Positions 34,437-44,912 of a DNA stretch of 64,000 bases are shown piece after piece. The notes beneath the pieces are model-generated. The model ran no database searches. It saw only the letters and a list, made by a program, of their open reading frames with translations, and was not told where the DNA came from. The translations under genes and the position numbers were made by a program. Origin of the DNA: Gautieria morchelliformis (lineage: Eukaryota; Basidiomycota; Agaricomycetes; Gomphales; Gomphaceae); assembly GCA_015179125.1 (NCBI GenBank), contig WHVA01000373.1:1-64000 (forward strand). The letters are read 5' to 3'. The first letter of the stretch is position 1. The number at the start of each line of letters is the position of its first letter.

Positions 34437-34510
34437 GATAGTGTATTTAGAACGGGCTGTATACATATTTACAGCGGGCTGTATACGTTTGATACCGCGG
34501 GCGTCTGGCG
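34437..34510 (+). repeat. Outer end of the right inverted-repeat arm
   Basis: Reverse complement of about 22950-23022: GTATTTAGAACGGGCTG, TACATATTTACAG, GGGCTGTATACGTTT and GTCTGGCG are shared. It is cut by the MITE at 34511 and may continue for a few bases after 35072. Confidence 0.8.
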
Positions 34511-35072
34511 TAGGGATGCACACCGTGCCGTACATCCACGGCTGTATGGTGCCGTATTACGGCCACGGCACCCGTACCGTCAAGGCTCGGTGTGCTGTGC
34601 CGACGGTACGGTATACTGTACGGTTTGACACCGTATATACCGTACAAATACGGCCGTGTACAGTATGTACGGTATGTATACGGCATGCATCGGTAAACGC
34701 CGAAAACGTGTTAGCCGAGCCAAAAACACAGCGCCTGATGGGTGCTACTGCTGGCACGTACACATCGGGCATGCCTAATTAGTCTGCATAGGCTGACATA
34801 AAGCGCAGCTACCTGTGTAGGCCGCATAGGCGAGCATACTAATATAATGCAACGTCATAGTCTACGCGGATCGGTCACTAACCGATCTTCCAATAGCCCC
34901 ACCGTATAATATTGCCGTCAACCGTAATACGGCCGGTACGGTGCCGTACCGTACCGTCAGAGGGGAGAGGTCTTGACCATACGGACGGCATACGGTCTGC
35001 CGTATCCGTCAACCCGCCGTACATTATACGGCCGTGGCCGTAATACGGACGGTGTGCATCCCTAGTCTGGCG
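34503..35072. mobile_element. hAT-type MITE with 8-bp target-site duplication
   Basis: The element is 34511-35064 (554 bp). Its terminal inverted repeats begin TAGGGATGCACACCGT at both ends. The 8-bp duplication GTCTGGCG is at 34503-34510 and 35065-35072. The interior is filled with short palindromic CCGTA/TACGG strings (for example CCGTATTACGG, GTACGGTATGTATACGG), so it should fold strongly. No transposase. The 8-bp duplication and TAGGG-type ends fit the hAT superfamily. Confidence 0.92.
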
Positions 35073-35292
35073 GTTGCCCCAGGTTTATTCATACTTAGCA
35101 ATAGTGCAAGACGATCGACGTCACACGTGGACATAATATTAATTCAAATGGTAAACACAGAACTACAGCATAAGAAATTTTCAAGTAAAGCAACCACGAA
35201 ACTGACAGAAAGAACTGGCAAACGGACTCAAATTAATCAAGGGAATATGTTTTACGTATTCCGGCATGATCATTGGAGTGTCGTATACCTCC
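35073..35292. other. Short intergenic region
   Basis: No feature seen; forms the 3' flank of the minus-strand Tup1-like gene. Confidence 0.3.
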
Positions 35293-37039
35293 CTACCCTC
35301 TCATAAGCACCCCAGAACCCAACGTGAGGAGAAATGAAAATCGGTACTCACATATCTTTGCATCCCAATCCCCACCTGCTGTCGCGAACAATCCCCCCAC
35401 GGGGCTTGCATCCACCGCAATAACTTGGCACCCATCAAAAACTATCAGAAATGGTATGTGCGCATGATTCCGGGAAAATTCACCTGAATTCCTGTGCCCT
35501 TTCAACGTAAACTCCGGCATAGGGGCTGTGTTCCTCTGAGTTATATCCCAAAACTTGACGGTGCAGTCTTTGGAGGAGGATATGACCCATTGGTGATTAG
35601 TGACATCGTGTGTGAGGGCGACGCAGAGAACGTAGTCCTGGTGTCAAAGTCTGGGAGTAAGCAGCCTTAGTCAACCAAGGAGACAATGATGCATACCTCG
35701 TGTCCCAGGTATGTATATGTACAGTTGCAAGTTTGCGCGCCTTGTTGGTGGAAAAGAGGTGTGATATCCCAACGTTTAACGGTGCGATCTAGACTTCCGC
35801 TGATAAGCTCCGTACCGTCCCTGGAGAACGCGATGCTGTAAACACTATCTGCATGTCCCTCGAGCTGTGCAACAAGCACACGGGACTCTATGTCCCAGAT
35901 ACGGATGGTATTTTCCAGAGTGGCGACGGCGATGAGACTGTTGTTCGGGGAGATTGCAATCGACGTCACCGTCCGGTCTACCTGCTGATTATTAATCGTG
36001 GAAATTAGAAGGGTGATAAGGTAATATTTACCTGGACACCAGCAATATCAATCACGAATACTCGTTCCTCGCCCTGGACCGCGAGATCGTTATGCAAGTC
36101 GTCCGTGTTCCACACACGCACGGTTTTATCTCCGGAGGAAGAGACGAGCAGGCGGCCGTCAGGTGAGTAATCCAATGAGTAAATGCTAGCCGTATGTCCC
36201 GAGAGGCGCTTGTGGAGAGTACTGGTATGGGTGGACCATATCTGGGCAGGGTTCATAGACGACAGAAAGATGACGGACGAGGGAATAATAAAGGTTGAGA
36301 AGCATGTGGGAAACTAGTTTCAGAGACAGAATCATGATCCACAAAGGGTTACCTACCCTAATGTTTCCGTCGTCTGCGCCGGTGGCGAGATATCGCCCAT
36401 CCGGGCTGAAGCACACGCTGCGTATGTACAACTCCTCAGATCGGGGCATCGAATGGTCCACGAGAACACTAGAGCGCACTTAGAATGGGGTTATTCGAAG
36501 ACAGGATCACGGGTTGATTATGAAACACAGTTTCAAAACAAATACCCTTGGGTATGATATACGCGGGGTGAGAGAATACTCGACTTACCAGACCCTTTCA
36601 CCTGTAACGATATTGTACACCTGCGTAGTGTGGTCGCACCCAGTCGCAAGATAATTACCATCGGGGGAGAAGCGAAGGGTACAGACAACGCTTCACACAT
36701 ATACCTCAGGGAGTGCCACTGTGATACAGATTGTTATCGGCCGCTCACCTGTCATGCCTCATGCTGTAGACAAGGTCGACGTCGAGGGTACGGTCTGGCT
36801 GGGAGGGGGTGTTGCGATTGAATATGGCGAACCAGTCAGTGCCCTGGCACGGCATGGGGAAGTAATGAGTGAGCAGGACAGAGCTGGAAGGCGGAAATAG
36901 GGCAGGGAGAAGCTCATATGAGATTCTACGTAATGCGTACCTCTGTCCTGAATTGCGCATTGTTGCCATGGGAATGTTCATTTTGGCGCGCTGGTGTTTC
37001 CAAGGGAGGCTGGGAGAGATCAACTTGTCCGGTAGACAT
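35293..37039 (-). CDS. Tup1-like WD40 protein, diverged copy 1
   Basis: On the minus strand the proposed start (37037-37039) reads [20 protein letters not shown]. The Tup1 linker [14 protein letters not shown] and [12 protein letters not shown] follow. WD40 repeats come next: [99 protein letters not shown], and a last one with [20 protein letters not shown]. The order matches the Tup1 C-terminal propeller. The N-terminal Ssn6-binding/tetramerisation helix is absent, so it cannot be a normal corepressor subunit unless upstream exons exist. Introns of 50-70 nt join the repeats. It is much less GC-rich and more diverged than copies 2 and 3. The stop near 35293 comes after a short non-conserved tail. 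Confidence 0.75.
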
Positions 37040-37152
37040 CAGGGATGCTTCAGAATTGTACGCGTACGCGGCGGGGATGGGGGTAACACCAGGGTGTGCG
37101 TGGCCTTAGATTGATGCCGCGCTGCTGGGTGTTATATGTGGTGGGTATACCG

Positions 37153-37293
37153 GTATGATCCCACGAAAAAGGACACAAAGAAGGCTCCTAGCACACTTCT
37201 GTCGAACCTCTGTGATAAACAAATGCCGACTCGCCGAGGCTCGGCGAGTCGGCATTTGTTTATGCTGTTCGACTTCGAAACTCGCGGGGATCA
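37153..37293. repeat. Foldback hairpin (perfect 24-bp arms, longer imperfect stem)
   Basis: 37215-37238 and 37240-37263 are perfect reverse complements around a single G (arm ATAAACAAATGCCGAC then TCGCCGAG). Further pairings extend outwards: GTCGAAC (37201-37207) with GTTCGAC, and TATGATCCC near 37154 with GGGATCATA near 37285. It looks like a small foldback MITE, or a structured regulatory sequence about 115 bp upstream of the Tup1-like copy 1 start. No clear target-site duplication was found. Confidence 0.8.
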
Positions 37294-39827
37294 TAATATA
37301 ACGGTGGCTCGGCGCACATTTACCTAAAATTGTAACACTAGCCTTCAAATCTGGAGATCAAAAGCCATTTAGTCGGGGCCTCATCATCGGCGAGTACAAT
37401 CTGGCAGTTTGCTTCCGCGGCGTTCGACTCCCTGTGGGACTGCGGTCGCACGTGTAAATCGGCTACAGGATATACTAAATACGAAGACGGGCCCCTGGGA
37501 CCCATCAGACCATCGATAACTACTCGCAGCACATGGCCCCGAGTCACGCATCAAGTCAGGCTACATATCTGTACCCAACGTTCGGAAGGCTGGATTTTAC
37601 TTGACCTCTTACTGTAATGGCGGCACTGCTCGTGACTCTCGGCCGATGTTTGCGCTGGTTACGGTGTCATGTGGGGAGCATGCGCACTCTCGGCTGAACA
37701 TGCACAGGGCACAACAACATCAGGGTTCGGGGAGGGATGCAAACGGTGGGCTTAGGCGAACGACAGGCATGGCTCTTCATTACAATATTTTATGCAGCAC
37801 ACAGACACACTTGCAGCGGTGTATCTGTGTAAACCTCACCTCCGCTTATGAGATACAGGGATTCACGTGCTTCCTAGGAATGACTTTTTGGAGCTTTCTC
37901 GTCATCACACGGCGGAACGTTTGCGGCGGTGGGGTCAATCACAGACAATCTTTGCTGAGGCTTGGTCTCATAGCCCAAAGTAGCTTCTACGTCATGGCAC
38001 AGACTAAGCGGACTCAGTGCGGTGGTTGGTGAATTGGATATGTAACCAAGTGTGTGCCTGCAACCTCTGCGATGCGTCTCATGTGAGTAATGAGGCTGGT
38101 GGGAAATTTATAGCATTAGGCCGCCCAGTAGGCAGATCAGGCATGAGACCCATGAGCAGATGGAATAAAGAAGACCAATTATAACCATCTCGACTGATTC
38201 AGCACTTCAGCCGCGGCCCGCTCCGGATCCCTCCAAAGACCCGTTCCATCACCAGCACCAATGTGGAACTAGCTGCTGCGGCGGTGTCAAACAATAAATC
38301 AAGCTTCGGAAGATGAGAAGCGCATCTATAATACAGTAATGTGGGAATGGTTCCGAAAGCAGGCTTCTTCTCCTAACAATATGATCAGACCCATGGGAGT
38401 GGTACGAGCGTTTGCACCGCCCCTTCTGACTCTTATAGGTTCCACATCATCGGATGACCCTACCGGCTTCTTTACCAATTCATCGCCCACGGCGTCCAAC
38501 TGGTTGGCGACGGCGCGTGCAAAATAGGGGTGTTTCATCACCCTGACTCGAGACCCTGGCGTTCTCCCGTCGCATCCGGCTTCTTGGACCCCTTTGTTGG
38601 AGAGTCAGCGCTGTCGCGATGACAGCGCAACGCTGGCACGCGCGACCTCCAGCCTCAGGCAGCTGACGTTCCATCAGCAATGCTTACGGGCCAAGGCGCC
38701 GCTAACAACTCCGAGGAACACTGCGACACAGCCAGAATGGCTCCTATGATAAACTCGTCGCACGCGACTCGAGGAAACTTGTCCGCATCCGGCGAGATCC
38801 TGATCACATACAAGACTCAGTAGGTGACTAAGAAGTTAGGAGTCAGGAGATGCCAGTGCCAGCGTTGACATGCAGGAAGCACGCCCGCGCCAAAACATGG
38901 AGTAGTTACGTTATGTAAGGCCGGTAACCTGACGCGGTAACCATTGCCAGGAGGAGTGATCTTCCTTCTGTTGGCATACTACATAGGGCGTGCTGATCTA
39001 GGGACAGGTACCGGTAAGCAGTGCATGCTTCGCGGCTTCCGGGATCTTCGAGGGTCAAGCTTCAAGGGTCACAAGGTCCGTGATTTTCGGATGAGGAGCC
39101 CCGTAATTGATGCGGCGGCGGCGGCGGCGGCACCTGCCATATCGGGCTGGGATGGTTTTTCGGGGCGTAGCCTCACTTTGGAAGCGTGTCAATCAACGCC
39201 TAACCAGAAGTATGGTAGCGACGCACACGCAGCCGCCACGCGTTCACCGGACCTACCAAGCTAGCGGTACCCCGTACCAGTACATATATTCGTACTTACG
39301 TACGTCACTATGCATGTCCATCAGTCGGTGTCGCCTCACTTGCAATACTATGATATCATGCTGACACGCTCGCAAACTCAAATTAGTAACTTGCGCAGGC
39401 AGGCAGGCAGGCCTTTCCCGTCCACATGTACGCGCCGCATGCAACCCATCCAAAGTTCCAAACCACAGCACAGCATACTTGGCACTTGGATGTCATCGGT
39501 CATCATTATATCACGGTGAGTTCACGGGCACCGCCCGGGGCGATCAGGGTCGGAAGGTTCCTATATACCGGTATCGATCATATCGCCGCATCGCGGACCC
39601 TACAGCATGGCGCTTCGACAACATCAATCTCATTCCGCTCATACTGGTAGGCACCGGGCGCTTGGTACTGGGTGCTCGGAACGGTTGCTCTGATCTGCAT
39701 CTGCATTTGTAGCAGGAACTCCACATGGGCCTAGGCGACATACGATAGCCGATAGCCTTTGCATACAGGAAGTGAGCAAATATTCATGGTGCGGAAAACA
39801 CTGAGCAGCGACAACATCAGATGCCTG
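37294..39827. other. 2.5 kb without a recognised gene
   Basis: Contains a GCG trinucleotide run near 39107-39130, a GCAGG tetra/pentanucleotide run near 39400, and a short hairpin GCGCTGTC/GACAGCGC near 38609. Open frames here show no splice or family logic. The string ACGCTGGCACGCG near 38631 recurs at 42190. Confidence 0.35.
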
Positions 39828-41725
39828 CTATATATCGGGAGAAAAGGATGGAAGAGGGCTTGAACAAGTGAGCGGAAGAAAAGAGAAAGACGGCCAAAGG
39901 CAAACGACAAACGGCATGCGAGGGCGATATCCAGTCGCTGCAAATACGTCATCGGACGGTCGTGTAGCTCCCTGTGCGGCCATGTGGGCATGAGTGCGTG
40001 AGTGCGTAGAGCGAGAGCAAGCATACGCACATAATCTAGCCCCCCAGTCGCCGCTCCCCGTGGCCAGCATCCCGCCCGTCGGACTCAGGTCGACAGAGAT
40101 CACTGCAAGCGCGCCGTGAGCCTCAGCGTGCGCGTGCGCGAACAAGTGCGCCGCGCAGCCGCGCTACTCACCCGAGTTCTCGTGCCCCTGCAGCAGGAGC
40201 TGCGCCTGCGCCGTGCGCAGGTCCCAGAACTGCACGCAGCGGTCCTTCGAGCCGGACACGACCCACTGGCTGTCGGGCGACACCGCGACGGAGAGCACGT
40301 AGTCCTGCACGTGCACACGTCAGCGCCCGCCACACATACACACACACACGGGGAGCCAGGCGCGCACCTTATGCCCCGTGAAGTTTACCGTGCACGCACA
40401 TCCCTTCTCGCTCTGCCCCGCGGCGCCCTTCGTCTTCACCACCGCACCCCCCGGGCCGTCATACGCCGCCCTTAGCGGCGCGCCCCTTTGCGCGTGCCGG
40501 AGCAGTGGGCCCAGGTCCCAGTGCTTCAGCGTCCGGTCGAGGCTCCCGCTCACGAGCCCCTTGCCGTCGGGCGTGAACGCGACGCTGTACACGCTGTCGC
40601 TGTGCCCCACGAGGCAGTGGATGAGCTGCCCCGACTGCACGTCCCACAGGCGCACGAGGGTGTCGAGCGAGCCGGCCGCGACGAGCCGCCCGTCCGGGGA
40701 GATCGCGACGGAGGTCACGCCCGCGTCGTCCTGCGCGCGGGGCGGGGCAGGGGCGGAGGATCGGCACACACACGGAAACGCAAGCAAAACGGAGAATCAG
40801 CGCCCCGCCACCCACCCAAAGCAGAAACAGCCACGCACGTCCGCCGGCTCCGTAATCGACAGCGTCCTATGCCTCCCCGTCTCCATATCCCACATACGCG
40901 CCGTCTGTGTGCGCGCGTCAGCGTCAGCCTTCCGCAGTAGTTGTCCCCGCGGCAGCACGGCTGCGGGCGCACGCACATTATCCCCCGACCCGGACACGAT
41001 AAGCCGCCCGTCGCGCGAAAAGTCGAGCGAGGAGATCTCCTGCTTGTGCCCCTTGAACACCGTGCGGATGCGCTTCTTCGCGATGTCCCAGATCTGCGTG
41101 AGACGCGGGTAAAACGCAGGGGAAAAAAAGGCAAAGGAGGTGAGCGCCGAAAGCAAAGGAGGTCAGCGGCCGGTCACCCGTCGCGCCACTCACCCGTATC
41201 TGTTTATCCTCCGCCGCTGTGGCGAGGAGCTTCCCGTCGGGGCTGAAGCACAGGCTGCGGATGTACAGGTCCCCGAGCTTCGCCATTGCGTTGTCCACCA
41301 GCACGCTGCGCCGCATCAGCCACACCCAAAAGTCACGGGGCACCACGCCACGCACCACGTCTTCGCGCCCGTCTTCGTGTCGTAGATCTGCGCGGAGCGG
41401 TTGCACCCCGTCGCGAGGTACTTGCCGTCCGCCGAGAAGCGCACGCAGCACACCACGCTGGTGGTGTTGGGGTTGAGTGTCAGGTTAGCGCGGAGCGCGG
41501 GAGGCACGCGCACCTCTCGTGCTCGAGCGTGTGCAGGAGGTTCACGTCGAGCCGCGGCTGCGGGACGTGCCTGCTGAACACGGCGCACCAGTCCGAGCCC
41601 TGCGTGCCGCGGGGCGGTCAAGTCAATGATGTCAATAGCGCACACCAACGCACCTCCTTCTTCAGCTCGCTCGGCGGGGCGCCCGGGTCGAACTCGTCCG
41701 GGAGCGTCTCATCTGGAGAAGAAGA
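39828..41725 (-). CDS. Tup1-like WD40 protein, 5'-truncated GC-rich copy 2
   Basis: Reading the minus strand from about 41725: [50 protein letters not shown], then WD repeats [115 protein letters not shown], an [10 protein letters not shown]-type loop, an [17 protein letters not shown] repeat and [20 protein letters not shown]. It is almost a sister of copy 3 (46.0-49.7 kb) but stops upstream at the linker; no N-terminal helix, poly-Gln or ER-rich region is found above 41.75 kb. It is therefore a partial duplicate, probably without an intact start and possibly a pseudogene. The last propeller repeat ends near 40040; the in-frame stop is at 39828. Confidence 0.7.
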
Positions 41726-42561
41726 GCCCGTGGCTCGCGCACCTCCTCTGTTTCCTGCAGTAGTGGGTACTGTAAGGTGGGGGAGCCTCATCGGAAGACA
41801 GAGCGGGAGACGGCAATGAGAGCTGCACGCACGCAAAGGCGGAGGGGGCTGGAGTATAAGTACACCGCTGAGCGCTAAGGTACAGAGAGGAAGCAGAACG
41901 AGCCATGCACGAAATGCCGCAATACTGTAAACACGAACTAACTTAGAGAAACATGGATCTTCAGACTATCATGCACGTGGCTCTTGTGATTTAATTAGCT
42001 ATTGGTGAATATAGACCGAAGCGGGCTTCGCGATAGGCTTCTAAGGGGCCGCATGGTGTTGTGCCACGGTGAAACAGCGAAGACTCATGCACTCATGGCT
42101 GCGATGCGATGATGACGCAACTGAGCGCACCCCTCGATAACCATGCACAAAAGGCCGCACAGCTTGTGCCGCCATAATTAAACGACCAACGCTGGCACGC
42201 GACCTCCTCCGCATCCGGCGCGTCCCTGGGGCCTGAAAAGTTAATTAAAACCCGGGGCCTGCAGGACACGCAAGCGGAATCGGTGAACCGGCGTTCAAGC
42301 TTAAGCTTCAAGGTTTGAATCTCTGTGATGCTAGTTACAGCACGGTACGCCGGTGGCACCAGGAGTACTTACATTGGTAGCGACGAACACGTTCGCGCCG
42401 AAGCCCAAGATACGTACGTATGAACCTTGCCTCTTCACGTGGATGGCACATCACTCGCTACATGGCTGGCAACGGACGCACGGCTGTCCCAATGCGAAAA
42501 ATATTGCAATTGCAATCACGCCGACATCAAGTCTCAAGAGTACAGTAGTCACCAAGGACGC
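41726..42561. other. Intergenic between Tup1 copy 2 and the secreted-protein gene
   Basis: Holds one member of a dispersed repeat (about 42222-42360). No gene recognised. Confidence 0.35.
42222..42360 (+). repeat. Dispersed repeat family, member 1
   Basis: The strings GTTAATTAAAACCCGGGGCC, TGCAGGACACGCAAGCGGAA and CAAGCTTCAAG recur at 44918-44985. The part CTTAAGCTTCAAGGTTT...CACGGTA..CGCCGGTGGCACC recurs inverted at 43505-43600. It may be a small non-autonomous element; ends not defined. Confidence 0.65.
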
Positions 42562-43099
42562 TCAAAAAATGCTGTCAAATGCCGACTTGACATCGTGAGC
42601 GGCACCACCGATTGCTTTCTCGCCAGCGTGAACGGCACCACCGATTGCTTTCTCGCCAGCATTGACCGCGCCACTGATTGCAGACCCGCACCCTGTACAT
42701 GCCGCAGGCTGAAGAGGAAATTGTTTAGATGCTCATCGTCCATGAGATAGCATAGAAGAACAACTATACCGTGTTGACCACACTGTTTACAGCTGCCGCA
42801 ATACAGCCTGCATCGACAAAAGGGTCTAGAAATGAGTCAGTCACCTGAGGAGGGAAACAACCATTGCATGGAGTACTCACCTTCACCCTCTGAAACCACA
42901 GCTTTTGTGCAGCTAACACCAGTTGGACCGAGGGCGATTGCACACTCTGTGACGTTTTACAAATTACATCATACTTAGGCCGGGGTTCAGAGGAGAACTT
43001 ACTGGCAAGATCACAGGAACGGATAAGGTGGAGGGACATGGGACTAGCCATGGCGACACCTGCGAGGGCAGCGAAAATGGAAACGAATGAAACTTGCAT
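42562..43099 (-). CDS. Small secreted protein with GEKAIGGAV repeats
   Basis: The start at 43097-43099 gives MQVSFVSIFAALAGVAMAS, a clear signal peptide. Splicing out GTAAGT...CACAG gives CDLAKCAIALGPTGVSCTKA and VVSEGE. A second intron (GTGAGT...GATGCAG) leads to CIAAAVNSVVNTV, and a third to PAACTGCGSAISGAVNAG followed by EKAIGGAVHAGEKAIGGAAH. It ends KSAFDSIF with the stop at 42562-42564. The mature protein would be about 100 residues, with five to six Cys and an alanine/glycine helical repeat. I do not recognise a named family. Size, secretion signal and Cys content are those of fungal small secreted (effector-like) proteins, but function is not inferable. It lies between two Tup1 copies. 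Confidence 0.7.
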
Positions 43100-44643
43100 T
43101 ATGGTGGGGTTGAGTAAATGGCACGGCGTAAAAGTCGAATACGAAAGGAAAGACGACAGTGATGTAAAGGACGAACGTCAAGCTCGGAAAGACTGGTGAA
43201 CATCTGCAGAGCATGGCCATGCTTTATACTTTACGAGCAAGTCTCTAAGACGGTTAGTGTGCTATACAGTGCCTTGACTTGGCACACGCTAATAGTAATT
43301 GACGATGGAACACGCCAAAATTGCAAATGGCAAGCATCGCTTAGTAAGCGCTAGTCTTCTTTTGTCTCCGGATACAGATGGTCTCCAGGGGACCTGTTGA
43401 TGAACTTGGGCATATGCACTGAGGGAACTGACGTGCCAAGAACGTGAGGATACCAAGCGTATATACCGCGAGCTTGGGCTTGAGTGGGTTCGGTGCGAGC
43501 GTGGTCGTCGCTACCATGCTCCTGGTGCCACCGGCGTATATACCGTGCTGTAAGTAGCATCACAGAGAGTAAAACCTTGAAGCTTAAGCTTGAAATTTGG
43601 GGATTGAGTAGCAAGACCTTAGTATGGCAGATCGACATATGCATGATTGACAGTTTGTATCAATCCCTATTGGTCGCCGATCACTCGCCCAACTAAGCTA
43701 GGTAGGTAAACCTATGCGTAGAGACAAAAGTGGCTTAGCTGCTTGCTTCGTTGGTAGACTCATCGCATGCACTGTACGCTAATAGATATATTAGCTATGT
43801 ATATAATTAGTTGCATTAATGCGGGCAGCCGCAATTACCATATAGAACCTGAGGGCTGGGATTCTGACCGGCACAAGATATATGATGGCTACATGCACTG
43901 CCAGTGGCAGCGGGCTGAAGAATGTCCGAAAGTTGTGTTTCGTTGGTCCTTTCCGCTCCAGCAACTCCTCTGTTGATCAACATGAAATATTAATATTTGG
44001 ATTTCCTGGACAGCACATGTATTGTCGCAGCCGTCGCCATCCGAAGTTGCGCCCCACATATATATGCCACGATGTCACCATCAGTGTTTGCACCCCCTGG
44101 GATAACACTCAAGGTATTTTGGTGCAGCCAGCGATTATTTTTGGGGGAATTGTGGCGGGAAACATCACTATGGTTCCATAGTGATTTTGTGTCTGGAAAA
44201 TATCCTGTATACATGTCTGTGGTAGAATTATAAGGAGGTTATATAATTATCTTGCGTTGAGGGCCTGGCGCGCCAGTTCTTCCGATTCATCGGATGAGGG
44301 TCTTTCACTTGGGGCCTTCGGCTGCTATATAGAGTCACGGAGATTCTGTCATCAACAGGCGGTTAAATTGAGTACTTATGGGTCAGAAATCTTGCAGTGA
44401 CACAATGGGGTGATAAAGGCACAGATACGGCGACGCGAACTCCCGGTGAATTGAGTCGTAAGAGTCATCGGGTGTCAAAGCGTTCCTTTACTTCAACAAG
44501 AACTCACTCACTATGAGGAGTGATGTGGAAGACTGGAAGCGACATCCTAGTCAGAGAGACCAACACTGATAAATTCCTTGTTTCTGTGATAGTTCAACAG
44601 GTATTTCAACCATGGAAACGGTGCACATACCGTTACCCTCGAT
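43100..44643. other. Intergenic, no gene recognised
   Basis: 43505-43600 is an inverted member of the dispersed repeat at 42222-42360. The rest shows only short unsupported frames. Confidence 0.35.
43505..43600 (-). repeat. Dispersed repeat family, inverted member
   Basis: GGTGCCACCGGCGTATATAC, CGTGCTGTAA.TAGCATCACAGAGA and ACCTTGAAGCTTAAGCTTGA are the reverse complement of 42290-42360. Confidence 0.7.
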
Positions 44644-44912
44644 TTACTTGCCCGGATGCAGTGCCACCTTTCGTACCCGTCGCATCTGCATCAATTTCAG
44701 ACGCTCCCTGCGCCATTTATCCCGCTTCCACCGCAATAGCTCCTTCTGGGTGTCATCAGGTGACGGTGCGGTGCGGGGGTTCGTCTCTGCCAAATAAAAT
44801 GCCAGTACGCCTGTGAAAACCCCCAGAAGAGGACCCGATGGTCTATCCGGATATTCCAGTCGAATAATTAGGAGTACAGTCGAGTATAATCTCACCGAGA
44901 CAGAAATGGCAT
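44644..44912 (-). CDS. Small single-span membrane protein, 71 residues
   Basis: Two exons: 44896-44912 and 44644-44842, separated by a 53-nt intron with GTGAGA donor and GATAG acceptor. The junction falls inside an Arg codon. The protein starts MPFLSRPSGPLLGVFTGVLA and has one hydrophobic span (about residues 9-24). A polar segment with TAPSPDDTQKELLRWKRDKW follows, then a strongly basic end (RRERLKLMQMRRVRKVALH). Length, topology and basic amphipathic tail resemble small inner-membrane proteins of fungal mitochondria, but I cannot name the family. The exact splice and clean frame favour a real gene. Confidence 0.55.

Larger units (their letters stand above)
28185..34441 (+). mobile_element. 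Full-length but dead Copia-type LTR retrotransposon with two nested solo LTRs
   Basis: 5' LTR 28190-28371 and 3' LTR 34313-34436, both starting TGTTGCATCATG and ending GCGCTAACA. The 5-bp duplication GATAG is at 28185-28189 and 34437-34441. Domain order gag, zinc knuckle, protease, integrase, reverse transcriptase, RNase H defines the Copia (Ty1) superfamily. A purine tract (AAGGGGGTG) abuts the 3' LTR at 34304-34312; the primer-binding site should start at about 28372. Inactivation comes from stops in gag and integrase, a frameshift near 33630, and two solo LTR insertions (29276-30306, 32387-33029). Without those insertions it would be about 4.57 kb. Confidence 0.95.

Noticed and set aside
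37601-38032. 143-codon plus-strand frame
   Set aside because: No family features and no support from neighbours; consistent with chance.
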